Source: Mucilaginibacter cryoferens
Lineage (GTDB): Bacteria; Bacteroidota; Bacteroidia; Sphingobacteriales; Sphingobacteriaceae
Direction: 5' to 3'
NCBI RefSeq assembly: GCF_014205845.1
Contig: NZ_JACHCR010000013.1
Location: 1-64,000, forward strand
DNA length: 64,000 nt
Shown: in pieces, positions 27,760-36,873 of the stretch
Numbering within the stretch: the stretch's first letter is position 1
Layout of the letters: every line of letters begins with the position of its first letter
The notes under the pieces: generated by a model
The model's database searches: none
What the model was told of the DNA's origin: nothing
The model's input: only the letters and a program-made list of their open reading frames with translations
Made by a program: the position numbers and the translations under genes

Positions 27760-27855
27760 GTAGCCCCCGCTAAATCTCCCCCTAAAGGGTGAGACTTTTG
27801 ATTTGCATCTTTTTTAAGTCCTCCCCTGCAGGGGAGGATTTAGGTGGGGCTGTTG
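27760..27855. repeat. Palindromic intergenic repeat element between kdpA and kdpB
   Basis: TCCTCCCCTGCAGGGGAGGA at 27819-27838 is a perfect 20-bp palindrome. It is flanked by long outer arms: AGCCCCCGCTAAATCTCCCC at about 27764-27783 pairs with GGGGAGGATTTAGGTGGGGCT at about 27831-27851 with few mismatches. The unit looks like the dispersed C-rich REP-like element common between genes in Sphingobacteriaceae (recalled). Lying inside an operon, it would fold in the mRNA between kdpA and kdpB. Confidence 0.65.
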
Positions 27856-27858
27856 TTT

Positions 27859-29574
27859 TTATTTTAAAGAAAAGTGTTCGGCAATAGGCCCTAATGTGAG
27901 GGCAGGGAAAAACGATAATGCAGCAACAATAAGGATTACAGCAAATACCATAATACCAAAGGTTGAAGTATCACTCTTTAATGTTCCGGCAGATTCTGGT
28001 ATAAACTTTTTACCTGCCAGGATGCCTGCAATGGCAACGGGGCCGATGATTGGCAAAAAGCGGCCAAGCAGCAATACAAAACCCGCGCTTACATTCCAGA
28101 ATATATTATTATCGCCCAAACCTTCAAAGCCCGAACCGTTGTTGGCGGCAGATGAGGTGTATTGATAAAGCATTTCTGAAAAGCCATGAAAACCCGGGTT
28201 ATTGAGCCATGCAGATGGTTTAACAGCCCAACCGGCATTAGGCATATGCACCAATATATACGATGATACAGCTGTACCTACCAATATAATAAACGGGTGT
28301 AGTAGGGCGATGATGGATGCTATCTTCATTTCCCGGGCCTCTATCTTTCGTCCGAAAAACTCCGGCGTTCGGCCTACCATCAACCCGGAAATAAATACCG
28401 CGATAATGATAAATACATAAAAATTCAATATCCCCACACCACAGCCACCGTAAAAACAGTTGGTCATCATGGCCATCATCATCATAAAGCCGGATACCGG
28501 CATGGCACTGTCATGCATAGAGTTAACCGAGCCTGTAGAAATGATGGTGGTTATAATATTCCAGTAAGCGGTATTAGCAGGCCCAAACCTCACTTCCTTA
28601 CCCTCCATTGCACCGGTTGGCTGGCTAATGCCCATACGGGCAATTGCCGGACTACCGTTGATCTCGGCGTTCATCGTAGGGATAAGTAGCATGAGCATCC
28701 CGAGGGTCATTACGCCAAACATTACGTAGGCAAACTTCTTCTTTTTGAGGTAAATGCCTAAAGCGAATACCAAAGCAATGGGGATGATGGTTTGGGCTAC
28801 CAACTCAACCGTATTGGTGAGATAATTTGGATTTTCCAGCGGATGGGCGGAGTTTGCACCAAACCAACCGCCGCCATTGGTACCTAAATGCTTAATAGCT
28901 ATCATGGCCGCCGCCGGACCTCTTGATACGTGCGTAGTATCACCCTGGAGGGTTATAAAAGAATCTTTACCCTTATAACTGGTAGGTGTACCGTTAAAGG
29001 CCAGTATAATGGCCATTACAACCGATAATGGTAATAATATGCGGGTAATGCTTTTTACAAAAAAGTCCCAGAAGTTGCCCAGCTTATCAGTTACCTTATC
29101 CCTGAATGCCTTAAATAGAATAAACAAAGCGGCAATGCCGGTAGCTGCTGATACGAATTGCAGGAACATGATCACAAAATGCTGTGTAAAATAGGTAGCA
29201 CCGCTTTCGCCCGAGTAATCCTGCAAATTACAGTTCACTAAAAAACTGATGGCTGTATTAAAAGCCAGATCAGGCGTTTGATTAGGATTTCCGTCGGGAT
29301 TTAAAGGCAGATGCGCCTGGAACAAGAGACAGAAAAAAGCATAAAATAGCCAAACGCTGTTAATGGTTAGTAAAGCAAACATATGCTGTTTCCAGTTCAT
29401 TTCTTTTTTGGTATCGATACCACTGAAACGAAAAATGAAACGTTCAAGCGGGGCCATAAAATCCAGCCAGGTTTTATCGCCACGAAACATCCGGGCGATG
29501 TAAATCCCAAGTGGAATAGCTATGGTAAGCGTAAGCAGGTAAGTAAATATTACTCCTGTAAGTTCAGTGTTCAT
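27859..29574 (-). CDS. kdpA: Potassium-transporting ATPase channel subunit KdpA
   Basis: The 571-residue membrane protein has about 10-12 helices and the four pore-loop signatures of KdpA: SFLVNCNLQDYSGE, HLGTNGGGWFGANSAHPLENP (in parts), NCFYGGCGVGILNF and SSAANNGSGFEGLG. It forms the selective potassium path of KdpFABC. Length fits the family. Unusual points are Cys in two filter-adjacent positions (NCN and NCF/GGCG), where Thr, Val or similar residues are familiar from the enterobacterial protein. It starts 12 bases after kdpF. Confidence 0.97.
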   Translation of the reverse strand: MNTELTGVIFTYLLTLTIAIPLGIYIARMFRGDKTWLDFMAPLERFIFRFSGIDTKKEMNWKQHMFALLTINSVWLFYAFFCLLFQAHLPLNPDGNPNQTPDLAFNTAISFLVNCNLQDYSGESGATYFTQHFVIMFLQFVSAATGIAALFILFKAFRDKVTDKLGNFWDFFVKSITRILLPLSVVMAIILAFNGTPTSYKGKDSFITLQGDTTHVSRGPAAAMIAIKHLGTNGGGWFGANSAHPLENPNYLTNTVELVAQTIIPIALVFALGIYLKKKKFAYVMFGVMTLGMLMLLIPTMNAEINGSPAIARMGISQPTGAMEGKEVRFGPANTAYWNIITTIISTGSVNSMHDSAMPVSGFMMMMAMMTNCFYGGCGVGILNFYVFIIIAVFISGLMVGRTPEFFGRKIEAREMKIASIIALLHPFIILVGTAVSSYILVHMPNAGWAVKPSAWLNNPGFHGFSEMLYQYTSSAANNGSGFEGLGDNNIFWNVSAGFVLLLGRFLPIIGPVAIAGILAGKKFIPESAGTLKSDTSTFGIMVFAVILIVAALSFFPALTLGPIAEHFSLK

Positions 29575-29586
29575 AGTTTTTATTAA

Positions 29587-29664
29587 TTAGAATTTTTCGG
29601 GGTTTAGCAGCACATAGATCATGTAAACAAACACGGCTATGGCAACGATGAAAAGTGCGGTCAT
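29587..29664 (-). CDS. kdpF: KdpF, small membrane subunit of the potassium ATPase
   Basis: A 25-residue frame starts at ATG 29664 and reads MTALFIVAIAVFVYMIYVLL then NPEKF. A single helix ending in an (N/H)PE(K/R)F tail is the KdpF signature; the E. coli protein is similarly short. It lies directly before kdpA, as in other kdpFABC operons. KdpF is a lipid-like stabiliser of the complex. It is easily missed because of its size. Confidence 0.9.
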   Translation of the reverse strand: MTALFIVAIAVFVYMIYVLLNPEKF

Positions 29665-29669
29665 GGCGA

Positions 29670-29753
29670 TTAGATTTTTTCGAAATAATTAACGGATTTG
29701 AAAAACAGCCAGAAGAAAACGAGGCCGAGCAGTACATAAGTCAGGGTTATCAT
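29670..29753 (-). CDS. 27-residue predicted membrane peptide preceding kdpF
   Basis: A frame from ATG 29753 encodes 27 residues, MITLTYVLLGLVFFWLFFKS followed by VNYFEKI. It is a single hydrophobic helix with a charged C-terminus, much like KdpF in size and design but without the NPEKF tail. Its stop is 5 bases before the kdpF ATG and it is on the operon strand. It may be a second small subunit or a leader peptide. I do not recognise a family. Confidence 0.55.
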   Translation of the reverse strand: MITLTYVLLGLVFFWLFFKSVNYFEKI

Positions 29754-29769
29754 TGTTTTTATAATTTAT

Positions 29770-29934
29770 TTAGTGGTGCAGAAAAAAATTGAATTTTAAG
29801 TAGCAGATATAAACCAGGGATAACGCCATTAACCAAGCGAAAGCGATTATCGCGATATCCTTAAAAGTGTATTTGTCCTTGTCTTCAGTATCGTCGGTGG
29901 TTTGCCGGTTGGGGTGGTATATTCGTTTTTGCAT
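29770..29934 (-). CDS. 54-residue single-pass membrane protein at head of kdp operon
   Basis: A frame from ATG 29934 encodes 54 residues. The first 27 are polar and charged (RQTTDDTEDKDKYTFKD), then a single membrane helix (IAIIAFAWLMALSLVYICYL) and a short tail FNFFLHH. It ends 16 bases before the 27-residue frame, and both precede kdpF. Tight spacing, same strand and a sensible hydrophobic profile support translation. Topology by the positive-inside rule is not clear. No family is recognised; it could be a kdp accessory subunit. Confidence 0.55.
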   Translation of the reverse strand: MQKRIYHPNRQTTDDTEDKDKYTFKDIAIIAFAWLMALSLVYICYLKFNFFLHH

Positions 29935-30324
29935 GATTAATATTTTTCCATTGCGGCATAGGAACCAAACCAGGAGCCAGAATAATAAAAGAATTGCAAT
30001 AGATACTTAACACACTGATCAATAATAGATTGAATCACAATTAAAGCATCTTGAGCATGGAAATAAAACAACCAAAAGTGCCTTATTTTGAGAGAGTATA
30101 TCAGGAATGAACAGTTAGTGAAGAGGCGATTACCCGATAGAAAAGTTTAAAATTGCTCAAAAACTAAAAATGCCCTTAGCAGTATTGCTAAGAGCATTTG
30201 TTCTGAGAGAGAGATGATGCCAGTTTGCCTAATATACAGGCCTGCAAATTACTTGATCATTAAGCGTTGGGTAACGTCGCAATATCATCGAAATTAGGAG
30301 AATCCCCATGTAAAATGAAGCAAA
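29935..30324. promoter_or_regulatory. Intergenic region upstream of the kdp operon
   Basis: These 390 bases lie between the kdp operon start and the end of the glycosidase operon. They contain the terminator at 30168-30199. The kdp promoter must lie between about 29940 and 30165. I see no Bacteroidota -7 box there, in keeping with sigma-54 control, but no good -24/-12 element either. No gene is seen. Confidence 0.5.
30168..30199 (-). terminator. Rho-independent terminator of the glycosidase operon
   Basis: On the minus strand a 14-base stem (one mismatch) with the 4-base loop at 30182-30185 is followed by a T-rich run (GGGCATTTTTAGTTTTTG). It closes the leftward transcript from 36637-30325 before the kdp operon. 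Confidence 0.75.
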
Positions 30325-32388
30325 CTATAGCTGTACTTTGGCTGTCTCTCCGTTTTTAATTATATAGCTTTTTTTCTCCGTTCCCTTTTGTACATATATG
30401 GCAATTTTGCCATCAGACCTCCTATCTATTTTCAGGTCGAAAACCGTCCCAAAAGAATGAATGTTATTTAAAGACATCGTTTTCCAGTTATTGGGCAACC
30501 GGGGTGTACAGCTAAATTTATGGAGACCGGTTGGCCTTATACCAAATAAGCCTTCAATAAATATGCGGCAGTATAAACCACTTTCGGCCGATAGATGCCG
30601 TTGGTTGCCTTCGGGATATGCTTCTACCGGGTAGGGTACATGCTCGCCTAATAGCCTGCGGCGAGAGTAATAATGCAGAAAGGTTATCGCTTTCTCCGTT
30701 TCGCCGGCCTGTAACACGCCGCGTAAGGCGTACAGGGTTGAACGATCCCAAAAAGTACCTTTCCCCGCTTCTGTCGACAGCCCGTCGGCAGTCCAAAGCT
30801 GCGGAGAAAACAGGGCATTGATTGTACCCTTGCTACGATCAAATATCCCCATTGCTATAGGCATGCAGATCCAGGCCCGTAGGGTATTGTTGGTTTCATA
30901 ATACCGGTATGTTTTATAGCCGTTAATAGTAGCTCCAAAATACTTTTCGATGTTTGCTTTTAACAACACGGCTTGCTTGTTATATCTCTCGGTAAGTGTA
31001 TCGGCTGCGTGCAACTGTTTGCCAAGCATGGCGGCAGAAATCAGCGCATCATAATACAAACAGTTGGTAGATAAATTGGCTTTGCCCGCCGGAAACCGCC
31101 CCTCCAATTCGTCAGCATCAGACGTTACTACCCCTTGCTCATTTAGATGCCTGCGGCTGTACTCCAGGCACCAGGTAATTAAAGGCCATAGTTTTTGGGC
31201 CGAGTCGATGTTGCCGTAGGTGAGCGCGTACCTGGATGCACCATAGGCAATCATCGCCTGGTCGCCGCGGTCGCCGGCACCATTCCAGGTGGCATCGCCT
31301 TCGGCAACTATCGAACTTGGAATTGGTTTATACTGCGGGTTCATATACCGGGCAAATAAGCGGTAACAATTCATGGCAGATAAATTACCAATACTATCGC
31401 CCGAAAAAGCAAAGTAAGGACTGATGTATTCGGCCTGATCATTGGCCCAAATGGCCGCGTAGTAAGATAACCCACCCGGGCCGTGCATGTAGCCGTTTTT
31501 AGTTTTAAAAATACTTTCAGTGGCGCGTATTTTGGCAAAAGCAAATTCCGTATTCAAAATGCTGTCGGGCGTTTCCAGTTGCAGCGGCTTCAGAATATCA
31601 GCTATCCGTTTTTCTCTTGCCTTTTCCTCGGCACCGGGATCAACCGGACTTAAAGCACCGGGATGGTTGGTTGCCAGATAACAAATTGAAAAAAAAGCAG
31701 ATTGGCCGGGCTTTAATATACGGCTGCCGTCGTTAACAGATTCCATGATCACCGTATGGGGGGATGATTTGCTGGTAAGTGAATCTGTTGTTACCTCCCG
31801 TCTTAACTTTTCCATCGAAACCGTAACCGGTTTATTGCTGATATTGGTGAGTTTAAACCGCTCAATGGCTAAAGGTTTATCTACCGAAGGGAACAGGCTT
31901 TGTTCTATAGCAACCAACCCGGTGTTACCTGCTTGAGCCGATATGCGCATAATGCCATGCTGGTTTATACTGTTAACTTTCAGCGGCAGCTCGCCGGCTG
32001 GCCCACCTGGTGGATTATCAATCTTCAGCAGTTTTTTGTTGATATAGATGCGTGGCAATTCATTATCCTGAAAAGTATAGGTTATATGGCTTCGGGTATC
32101 ATCGGGCAGCATCCTGAAGGTAGGAAAAACAACGGTACGGGTAATTTTAGCTAAACCGAGCGTATCTATACGATAACCAACCCAAAGCGAAACCTTTTCG
32201 CCCGACATTTCGATATGATCTGCATGGGGCAGCCTGCCATCTATTTTCCATAATATGCTACCGTTTTGTTGAATAGCCCACCGGTTATTTTGTACAGGTA
32301 AATTTTGTTGTTGTTGTTGTGCGTAAATTGTTAAATGAGCAAACAGGATAATTGACGTTGAAAAAAAAACTTTTTTAAAAAATTTCAT
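30325..32388 (-). CDS. Secreted six-hairpin glycosidase-like protein
   Basis: Start at 32388 (MKFFKKVFFSTSIILFAHLTIYAQ) gives a good signal peptide; ATG at 32412 would add eight residues in front. The product is 687 residues. An N-terminal beta-sandwich (to about 260) is followed by a helical region with GPGGLSYYAAIWANDQAEY, GDATWNGAGDRGDQAMIAYG, and later GTFWDRSTLYALRGVLQAG and HLSAESGLYCRIFIEGLFGI. These repeated acidic-helix pairs suggest an (alpha/alpha)6 toroid, as in GH families such as rhamnosidases or GH15-like enzymes. Catalytic residues cannot be assigned with confidence. It is last in a GntR-symporter-glycosidase operon, so it probably releases a monosaccharide that the symporter takes up. 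Confidence 0.65.
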   Translation of the reverse strand: MKFFKKVFFSTSIILFAHLTIYAQQQQQNLPVQNNRWAIQQNGSILWKIDGRLPHADHIEMSGEKVSLWVGYRIDTLGLAKITRTVVFPTFRMLPDDTRSHITYTFQDNELPRIYINKKLLKIDNPPGGPAGELPLKVNSINQHGIMRISAQAGNTGLVAIEQSLFPSVDKPLAIERFKLTNISNKPVTVSMEKLRREVTTDSLTSKSSPHTVIMESVNDGSRILKPGQSAFFSICYLATNHPGALSPVDPGAEEKAREKRIADILKPLQLETPDSILNTEFAFAKIRATESIFKTKNGYMHGPGGLSYYAAIWANDQAEYISPYFAFSGDSIGNLSAMNCYRLFARYMNPQYKPIPSSIVAEGDATWNGAGDRGDQAMIAYGASRYALTYGNIDSAQKLWPLITWCLEYSRRHLNEQGVVTSDADELEGRFPAGKANLSTNCLYYDALISAAMLGKQLHAADTLTERYNKQAVLLKANIEKYFGATINGYKTYRYYETNNTLRAWICMPIAMGIFDRSKGTINALFSPQLWTADGLSTEAGKGTFWDRSTLYALRGVLQAGETEKAITFLHYYSRRRLLGEHVPYPVEAYPEGNQRHLSAESGLYCRIFIEGLFGIRPTGLHKFSCTPRLPNNWKTMSLNNIHSFGTVFDLKIDRRSDGKIAIYVQKGTEKKSYIIKNGETAKVQL

Positions 32389-32417
32389 AAATGTGAACGA
32401 TGGAAATTGCAATAGGG

Positions 32418-33863
32418 TTAATACATTTTGATGTTTACTTTACGACCGGGCATTACGGTTGTTTCCACAAAAGAGATCACCCTGTGTTGGTCGTCTGTTT
32501 CATTTTTTACCATAGCAGTATTTCCATTAATATTGGCCCGTTTAAATGAACCATAGAACATCGCCTTCCATTTAAATGATCGTTTCCCTGTATTAGCAAT
32601 AATTGATTGCTGCCTGCTTATGTGCGCTAAATTGATGTTGGTATTTAAAAGAGACAGGTTACTAACGGCCGCATTGGCCGCGCTGTTGGTTTTATAAATA
32701 GTGCCCAGGGTTTTGGTTCGTGCATCTGGCGTAACCCCCATTAAACCCTGCACAACACCCTCAATTACACCATAAGATACCTCGGGGTATTCGCGCCTTG
32801 CCGTTGATGGGTTAGACAGTAATAGTATGTATTCCCTTGCCTTTTCCCACTCGCCAAATTTGTAAAGCAGGTAAGGGTAATAGGACATGTTTTCAACGTT
32901 CAATTTAGAAGCCGCGACACGTTTAAGCGTTTTATTTACTCTTACAGTATCTTTCAAAGCATCAAACCAAAGCAAAAATGTTTCTCCTTCTTGCATACCA
33001 AATTGGTTATTGTTGCTGTAATAAGTATAGTACTGATTGTTTTTCTCGTTCCACCAATCGGCCTCCAGGCGTTTTCTGTACTGTTGCGCCTTTTGCTCAT
33101 AAAGTGCCGCTTCTTTAAGCTTTCCCTTTGTTGTCAATATCTCCGAATAAGTAAGCATTCCCCGATAGAGCGCGGCAACCAGGTCGGCCCCGGTTTTTAA
33201 ATTCTGCACACCTTCAGAATAAGAAGGTAACCCGCGGCACCGGTGAAAAGAGTCACTTTCATTATACGGTACCGGCGCATTAGGATGGGCTGGCCTTTTC
33301 AACAAAGAATCGGGCGCAAGTACCCATGCATCTATATATTCCTTTACTGTTTTTTGCTGAAAATTGACAAAAGCGGGTGCATCAATATAATGGCTATCGC
33401 CCGTCCACAAATACATCCTCCAGCTTGCGTATAATATATCGAAATTGGCAGGCAGGTTGTACCAAAATTCCTGGTCGTTCCGGTAATCATCGGGTGCAGG
33501 CTTCCCCCATTTATTGATCTCCCAATAAGAACACCAGTTTTTTGATTGGGAGATGTTAGCCGCAAACAGGTTAAACATATTATTATTCTGACGGCTCAAT
33601 CCTAATATCTCGGCACCAATACATTGGTGAGATACATCACGCATGCAAAATGCCGATCTGGGTGGAAGGGCAGATTCATACCAGGGCCCTACAGCATCGG
33701 TATCTGCGCCTTTATAATGTAGCGCTGTTTCTTTGGCCCAGTTAAATGATTGTACAAGTTCTTTATCAGACGAGGTAAAAATGATCCCTTTTTCCTGGGC
33801 GATAGTTTTATAGCCTATAAAAAGGAACAAAAGCAAAGCCGCTTTGTATTTAAGCAAAACCAT
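32418..33863 (-). CDS. Secreted six-hairpin glycosidase-like protein (second copy type)
   Basis: The 481-residue protein has a signal peptide (cleavage near YKTIAQ). The body is helix-rich, with conserved-looking blocks PPRSAFCMRDVSHQCIGAEI, NKWGKPAPDDYRNDQEFWYN, and SDSFHRCRGLPSYSEGVQN. R-D and E-W patterns recall (alpha/alpha)6-barrel glycosidases, but I cannot name a family. It starts the glycosidase pair (29 bases before the next gene) and follows the symporter after 155 bases. Many acidic and aromatic residues in the likely active cleft fit a sugar-acting enzyme. Function as a glycosidase is an inference. Confidence 0.6.
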   Translation of the reverse strand: MVLLKYKAALLLFLFIGYKTIAQEKGIIFTSSDKELVQSFNWAKETALHYKGADTDAVGPWYESALPPRSAFCMRDVSHQCIGAEILGLSRQNNNMFNLFAANISQSKNWCSYWEINKWGKPAPDDYRNDQEFWYNLPANFDILYASWRMYLWTGDSHYIDAPAFVNFQQKTVKEYIDAWVLAPDSLLKRPAHPNAPVPYNESDSFHRCRGLPSYSEGVQNLKTGADLVAALYRGMLTYSEILTTKGKLKEAALYEQKAQQYRKRLEADWWNEKNNQYYTYYSNNNQFGMQEGETFLLWFDALKDTVRVNKTLKRVAASKLNVENMSYYPYLLYKFGEWEKAREYILLLSNPSTARREYPEVSYGVIEGVVQGLMGVTPDARTKTLGTIYKTNSAANAAVSNLSLLNTNINLAHISRQQSIIANTGKRSFKWKAMFYGSFKRANINGNTAMVKNETDDQHRVISFVETTVMPGRKVNIKMY

Positions 33864-34018
33864 GTTGTGTAAGTTGTAGTTTTTAGTTTTAATGAATTGG
33901 TATATTAAATATGAACTTACATAATCAATACTTGACCATGTAGTAGAATTTTGTCCGTTTGAAAAACACTATTCTGTTCTATTCTATAAAACTATTAAAT
34001 ATTTTTAGAAAGCCAAAA

Positions 34019-35617
34019 TTATTTTGAAAGAATAAGCGGCGAAAAACAAACAAACAGCATCACCATCAGAATAAGTAATATCACGGTATAGTAGTGACGA
34101 TTTTTCCAGGGTTTTATATCCACTACATTATTAAGCTTTAGTGTATACGGAACTGGCATGGGATATAATTTACCAATAACCAGCATAATAACACAGGTAA
34201 CCACAAATAAAATGGCCAGGATATGTAGGAAATGGATGTGTGTATCAAAAACTAACTGCGAAAGCGCGTAGCATACAATAAAAAATATCAAGCCAATTTT
34301 AGCCGCAATTGCAGGAACTTTTGTAGTAACAAAGCCCATAAACATAATGGTAAATATGGGTACGTTAAAAAAGCCATTAACTATTTGTACATAAGTATAA
34401 AAGCCATTTTTAACAAAAAGGATAAGTGGTGCAATAAACATGGCAGCCAGGCAAACCACAATTTCGAATTGCTTAGCTGTCCTTAGCAGTCGCTTTTCCG
34501 GAGCCTGCTTTGAATGTTTTTGTAGCCAGGGCTTATAAATATTCAACATAAACAATGTACTGGAGCTGTTAAGCCCCGCATTAAACGTGGTAAGGGCGGC
34601 AACAAATATCACCGCGGCAATAAAGCCTGCTATAAAAGGAGGAGATACCAGGCTGTCTAATCTCGGGAACACCTCGGCGGTATTATGCATTTTTGAAAAA
34701 ACATGTACTGCAATAATACCGGGTATATTTAAAAGCAAAGGAGAGATCAATTTGCCTAAAGAGGCTACAGCTAAACCTTTTTGCGAAGTTTTAAGATCTT
34801 TTGACGCAAGTACCTGCTGGATAATATATTGTTCGGTACCCCAATAATATAGATTAACCAGTAACATACCCGTAAACAATGTACCAAAGGGAATAGCATC
34901 GGTTGAAGAGCCGATACTATTTAAATGCGCTTTATGTACGGTAAGTACCTGGTGTAAACCTGCGCTGATATTGCCATGCCCTATATATTTTAAGCCAAAG
35001 AATGGCAGCAGGATTCCGCCGGTAAAAAAACCAATACCAAGCAAAATATCCAATGTGGTAATTGCTTTGAGCCCTCCCAGCATAGAAAAAAGACAGCCGA
35101 TTGTACCCATTATCCAAACCAGGATCAGGATAACGGTCCAGTACTCCATTTTCCAAACATCCGAAAAATGAAACAAGCCATTAAAGGCTACTGCCCCCGC
35201 GTAAAGCACGGATGGGAGCAAATTAAACACATAGCTTACCAGAAATATAACCGAAACTAATTTGCCAACACCTCCCCCATACCGCACGGTCAAAAAATCG
35301 GGTGTGGTAGCTATCCCCATTTTGATATATAGTGGCATAATAAACTCTGATACCAGCAACATGGCCAAAACAGAAGTTACCCCCCAGGCCATAACGGTCA
35401 TATTATTGGTATAGGTCAACTCGTTTTCACCAATAATGGAGGCTGTATTGATATTGGTAAATAACAAGCCGCCGCCAACCATTAAAAAGCCAAGGCTCCG
35501 GTTGGCAAAAAACAACCCATTTAATGTTTTAACCTTGCTTTTATCAGATTTGTACCAGGATGCAAATGCCACTATCCCGATAAAAAAAAGAAAGCCGATG
35601 ATCATTGTTAAATTCAT
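34019..35617 (-). CDS. Sodium:solute symporter (SSS family)
   Basis: The 532-residue protein has about 14 hydrophobic helices. It has SSS features: FANRSLGFLMVGGGLLFTNINTASIIGENE near 35-65, FTGMLLVNLYYWGTEQYIIQQVLASKDL near 245-270 and LTTFNAGLNSSSTLFMLNIY near 330. YYWGTEQYIIQ resembles the sugar-transporting SLC5/SGLT branch. It should import a monosaccharide with sodium. The gene begins 9 bases after a GntR-family regulator and precedes two secreted glycosidase-like proteins, which points to a sugar released outside the cell. The sugar is unknown. Confidence 0.88.
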   Translation of the reverse strand: MNLTMIIGFLFFIGIVAFASWYKSDKSKVKTLNGLFFANRSLGFLMVGGGLLFTNINTASIIGENELTYTNNMTVMAWGVTSVLAMLLVSEFIMPLYIKMGIATTPDFLTVRYGGGVGKLVSVIFLVSYVFNLLPSVLYAGAVAFNGLFHFSDVWKMEYWTVILILVWIMGTIGCLFSMLGGLKAITTLDILLGIGFFTGGILLPFFGLKYIGHGNISAGLHQVLTVHKAHLNSIGSSTDAIPFGTLFTGMLLVNLYYWGTEQYIIQQVLASKDLKTSQKGLAVASLGKLISPLLLNIPGIIAVHVFSKMHNTAEVFPRLDSLVSPPFIAGFIAAVIFVAALTTFNAGLNSSSTLFMLNIYKPWLQKHSKQAPEKRLLRTAKQFEIVVCLAAMFIAPLILFVKNGFYTYVQIVNGFFNVPIFTIMFMGFVTTKVPAIAAKIGLIFFIVCYALSQLVFDTHIHFLHILAILFVVTCVIMLVIGKLYPMPVPYTLKLNNVVDIKPWKNRHYYTVILLILMVMLFVCFSPLILSK

Positions 35618-35626
35618 AGCAAATGC

Positions 35627-36637
35627 CTAAAGAGTGTGCCGGGCAAATAAGATCATAGGAACGGTTAATTGTATTTTTTCTTTAGATAAAACAGCTTTTC
35701 CCGCCATTTTCCCCATGTTCGAGAAATCGGCAGAAAAGGTGGTGATGCCAATAATCTCTTTGGCCGGTTCATCATTATGAGATAACACGCCCAGATCTTT
35801 ACCTGGTTTTAGTTTTTGGGTTTTGCAATCGCGCATAATCTGCCACAGGGCAAAGTTATCCAATGTAAAATATACCTTTCCTTTTTCAACAGACCCCGGC
35901 AGGTATTCTTCAACTATCCTACCTTTAATATTAAAATCTTTAAGGAATTTTCTAAACGACTGAGCAATCTCTCTTGGATCAAGGGAGCTGGTGGAATGAT
36001 AAAAAATAAATTCATCAAACTGGCTTATCTTAGGTGCAAGTTTTGAAAAAACAGCATAAGAAGCCAGGCCAAACTCCTGGGTAATGTGGTTAAATTCGCC
36101 ATCCAGTTGTTCGTACCTATCAAACATCAGAAACTTATTGCGTGGAATATTCTCCAACAACGCCTTTGTTTTAGGATGTGGAATAGGGGCTACCACGTAC
36201 ATGCCGTATTTGCCTTTTATTTGCAGCAAAATGGTCTCAAAAATTTCGATATTACCGTGATGGAAATAGGTGGTCAACTGAACGTTCTCTCCTAATTCAT
36301 ACCTGAAATTGCGGTAAAACTGCTCCTCAAAAGTATCCAGATTATACATTAGCAAAGCTACGTTTAAGGTTTGCCCGGTATTGCCGTTACCTACAAAATA
36401 ACCCAAACGGTTCTTGGCTTCTACAATTCCGCGGCTTATAAGGTCCTTATAACCTTTCACTATGGTTTCTCTTGAAAAACCGAGTTCCTTGATCAGCTTA
36501 TTTACAGACGGCAGCATTTCGTCCTGACCAATTATCTTCTCGTCGATGGAATTAATAATCCCCTGCACAAACCGGTCGTGTTTTGAATAAGATGGGATCT
36601 CGGCCAGCTTTCTTATTTCTTCAAAAATTCTATCCAT
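35627..36637 (-). CDS. GntR-type regulator with periplasmic-binding-protein-like effector domain
   Basis: The 336-residue protein has an N-terminal GntR winged helix (QGIINSIDEKIIGQDEMLPSVNKLIKELGFSRETIVKGYKDLISRGIV, about 24-72) with the GntR-like order LPSVNKLIKELGFSRETV. It continues into a LacI-like sugar-binding fold (LNVALLMYNLDTFEEQFYRNF through GVLSHNDEPAKEIIGITTFSADF). The C-terminal domain should bind the inducing sugar. It is first in the leftward operon with the symporter. It is divergent from pckA with 293 bases between, so it could also influence gluconeogenic genes; no clear operator was found. Confidence 0.9.
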   Translation of the reverse strand: MDRIFEEIRKLAEIPSYSKHDRFVQGIINSIDEKIIGQDEMLPSVNKLIKELGFSRETIVKGYKDLISRGIVEAKNRLGYFVGNGNTGQTLNVALLMYNLDTFEEQFYRNFRYELGENVQLTTYFHHGNIEIFETILLQIKGKYGMYVVAPIPHPKTKALLENIPRNKFLMFDRYEQLDGEFNHITQEFGLASYAVFSKLAPKISQFDEFIFYHSTSSLDPREIAQSFRKFLKDFNIKGRIVEEYLPGSVEKGKVYFTLDNFALWQIMRDCKTQKLKPGKDLGVLSHNDEPAKEIIGITTFSADFSNMGKMAGKAVLSKEKIQLTVPMILFARHTL

Positions 36638-36873
36638 TAAATAAGCTTAGTTTTAGCCAAAGTAAGAAAAAAAAAGACAGCTACCTTACTGCCTTTTTTA
36701 TGCACAGATTGATGTTAATTGTAATTTTCGGGCATTGCCGATATCTGTCAAATCTACAGCTTAGTGTAAAAAACTTCTTAAATAAAAATAAAATATCAAT
36801 TATAAATATCTAAAAATCAATTAATTAAACTATGTGTAAAACATACATCATGTAAATATATATACCAAAACAC

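Noticed and set aside
29951..29967. Minus-strand GG-N10-GC pair (TGGTTCCTATGCCGCAA) as a sigma-54 promoter for kdp
   Set aside because: Key spacing fits, but CAC and TT positions are mostly wrong, and transcription would start only about 7 bases before the first ORF.
30066..30083. AGGCAC...TTG on the minus strand as a second sigma-54 candidate
   Set aside because: The spacer is one base too long and the -12 GC is missing.
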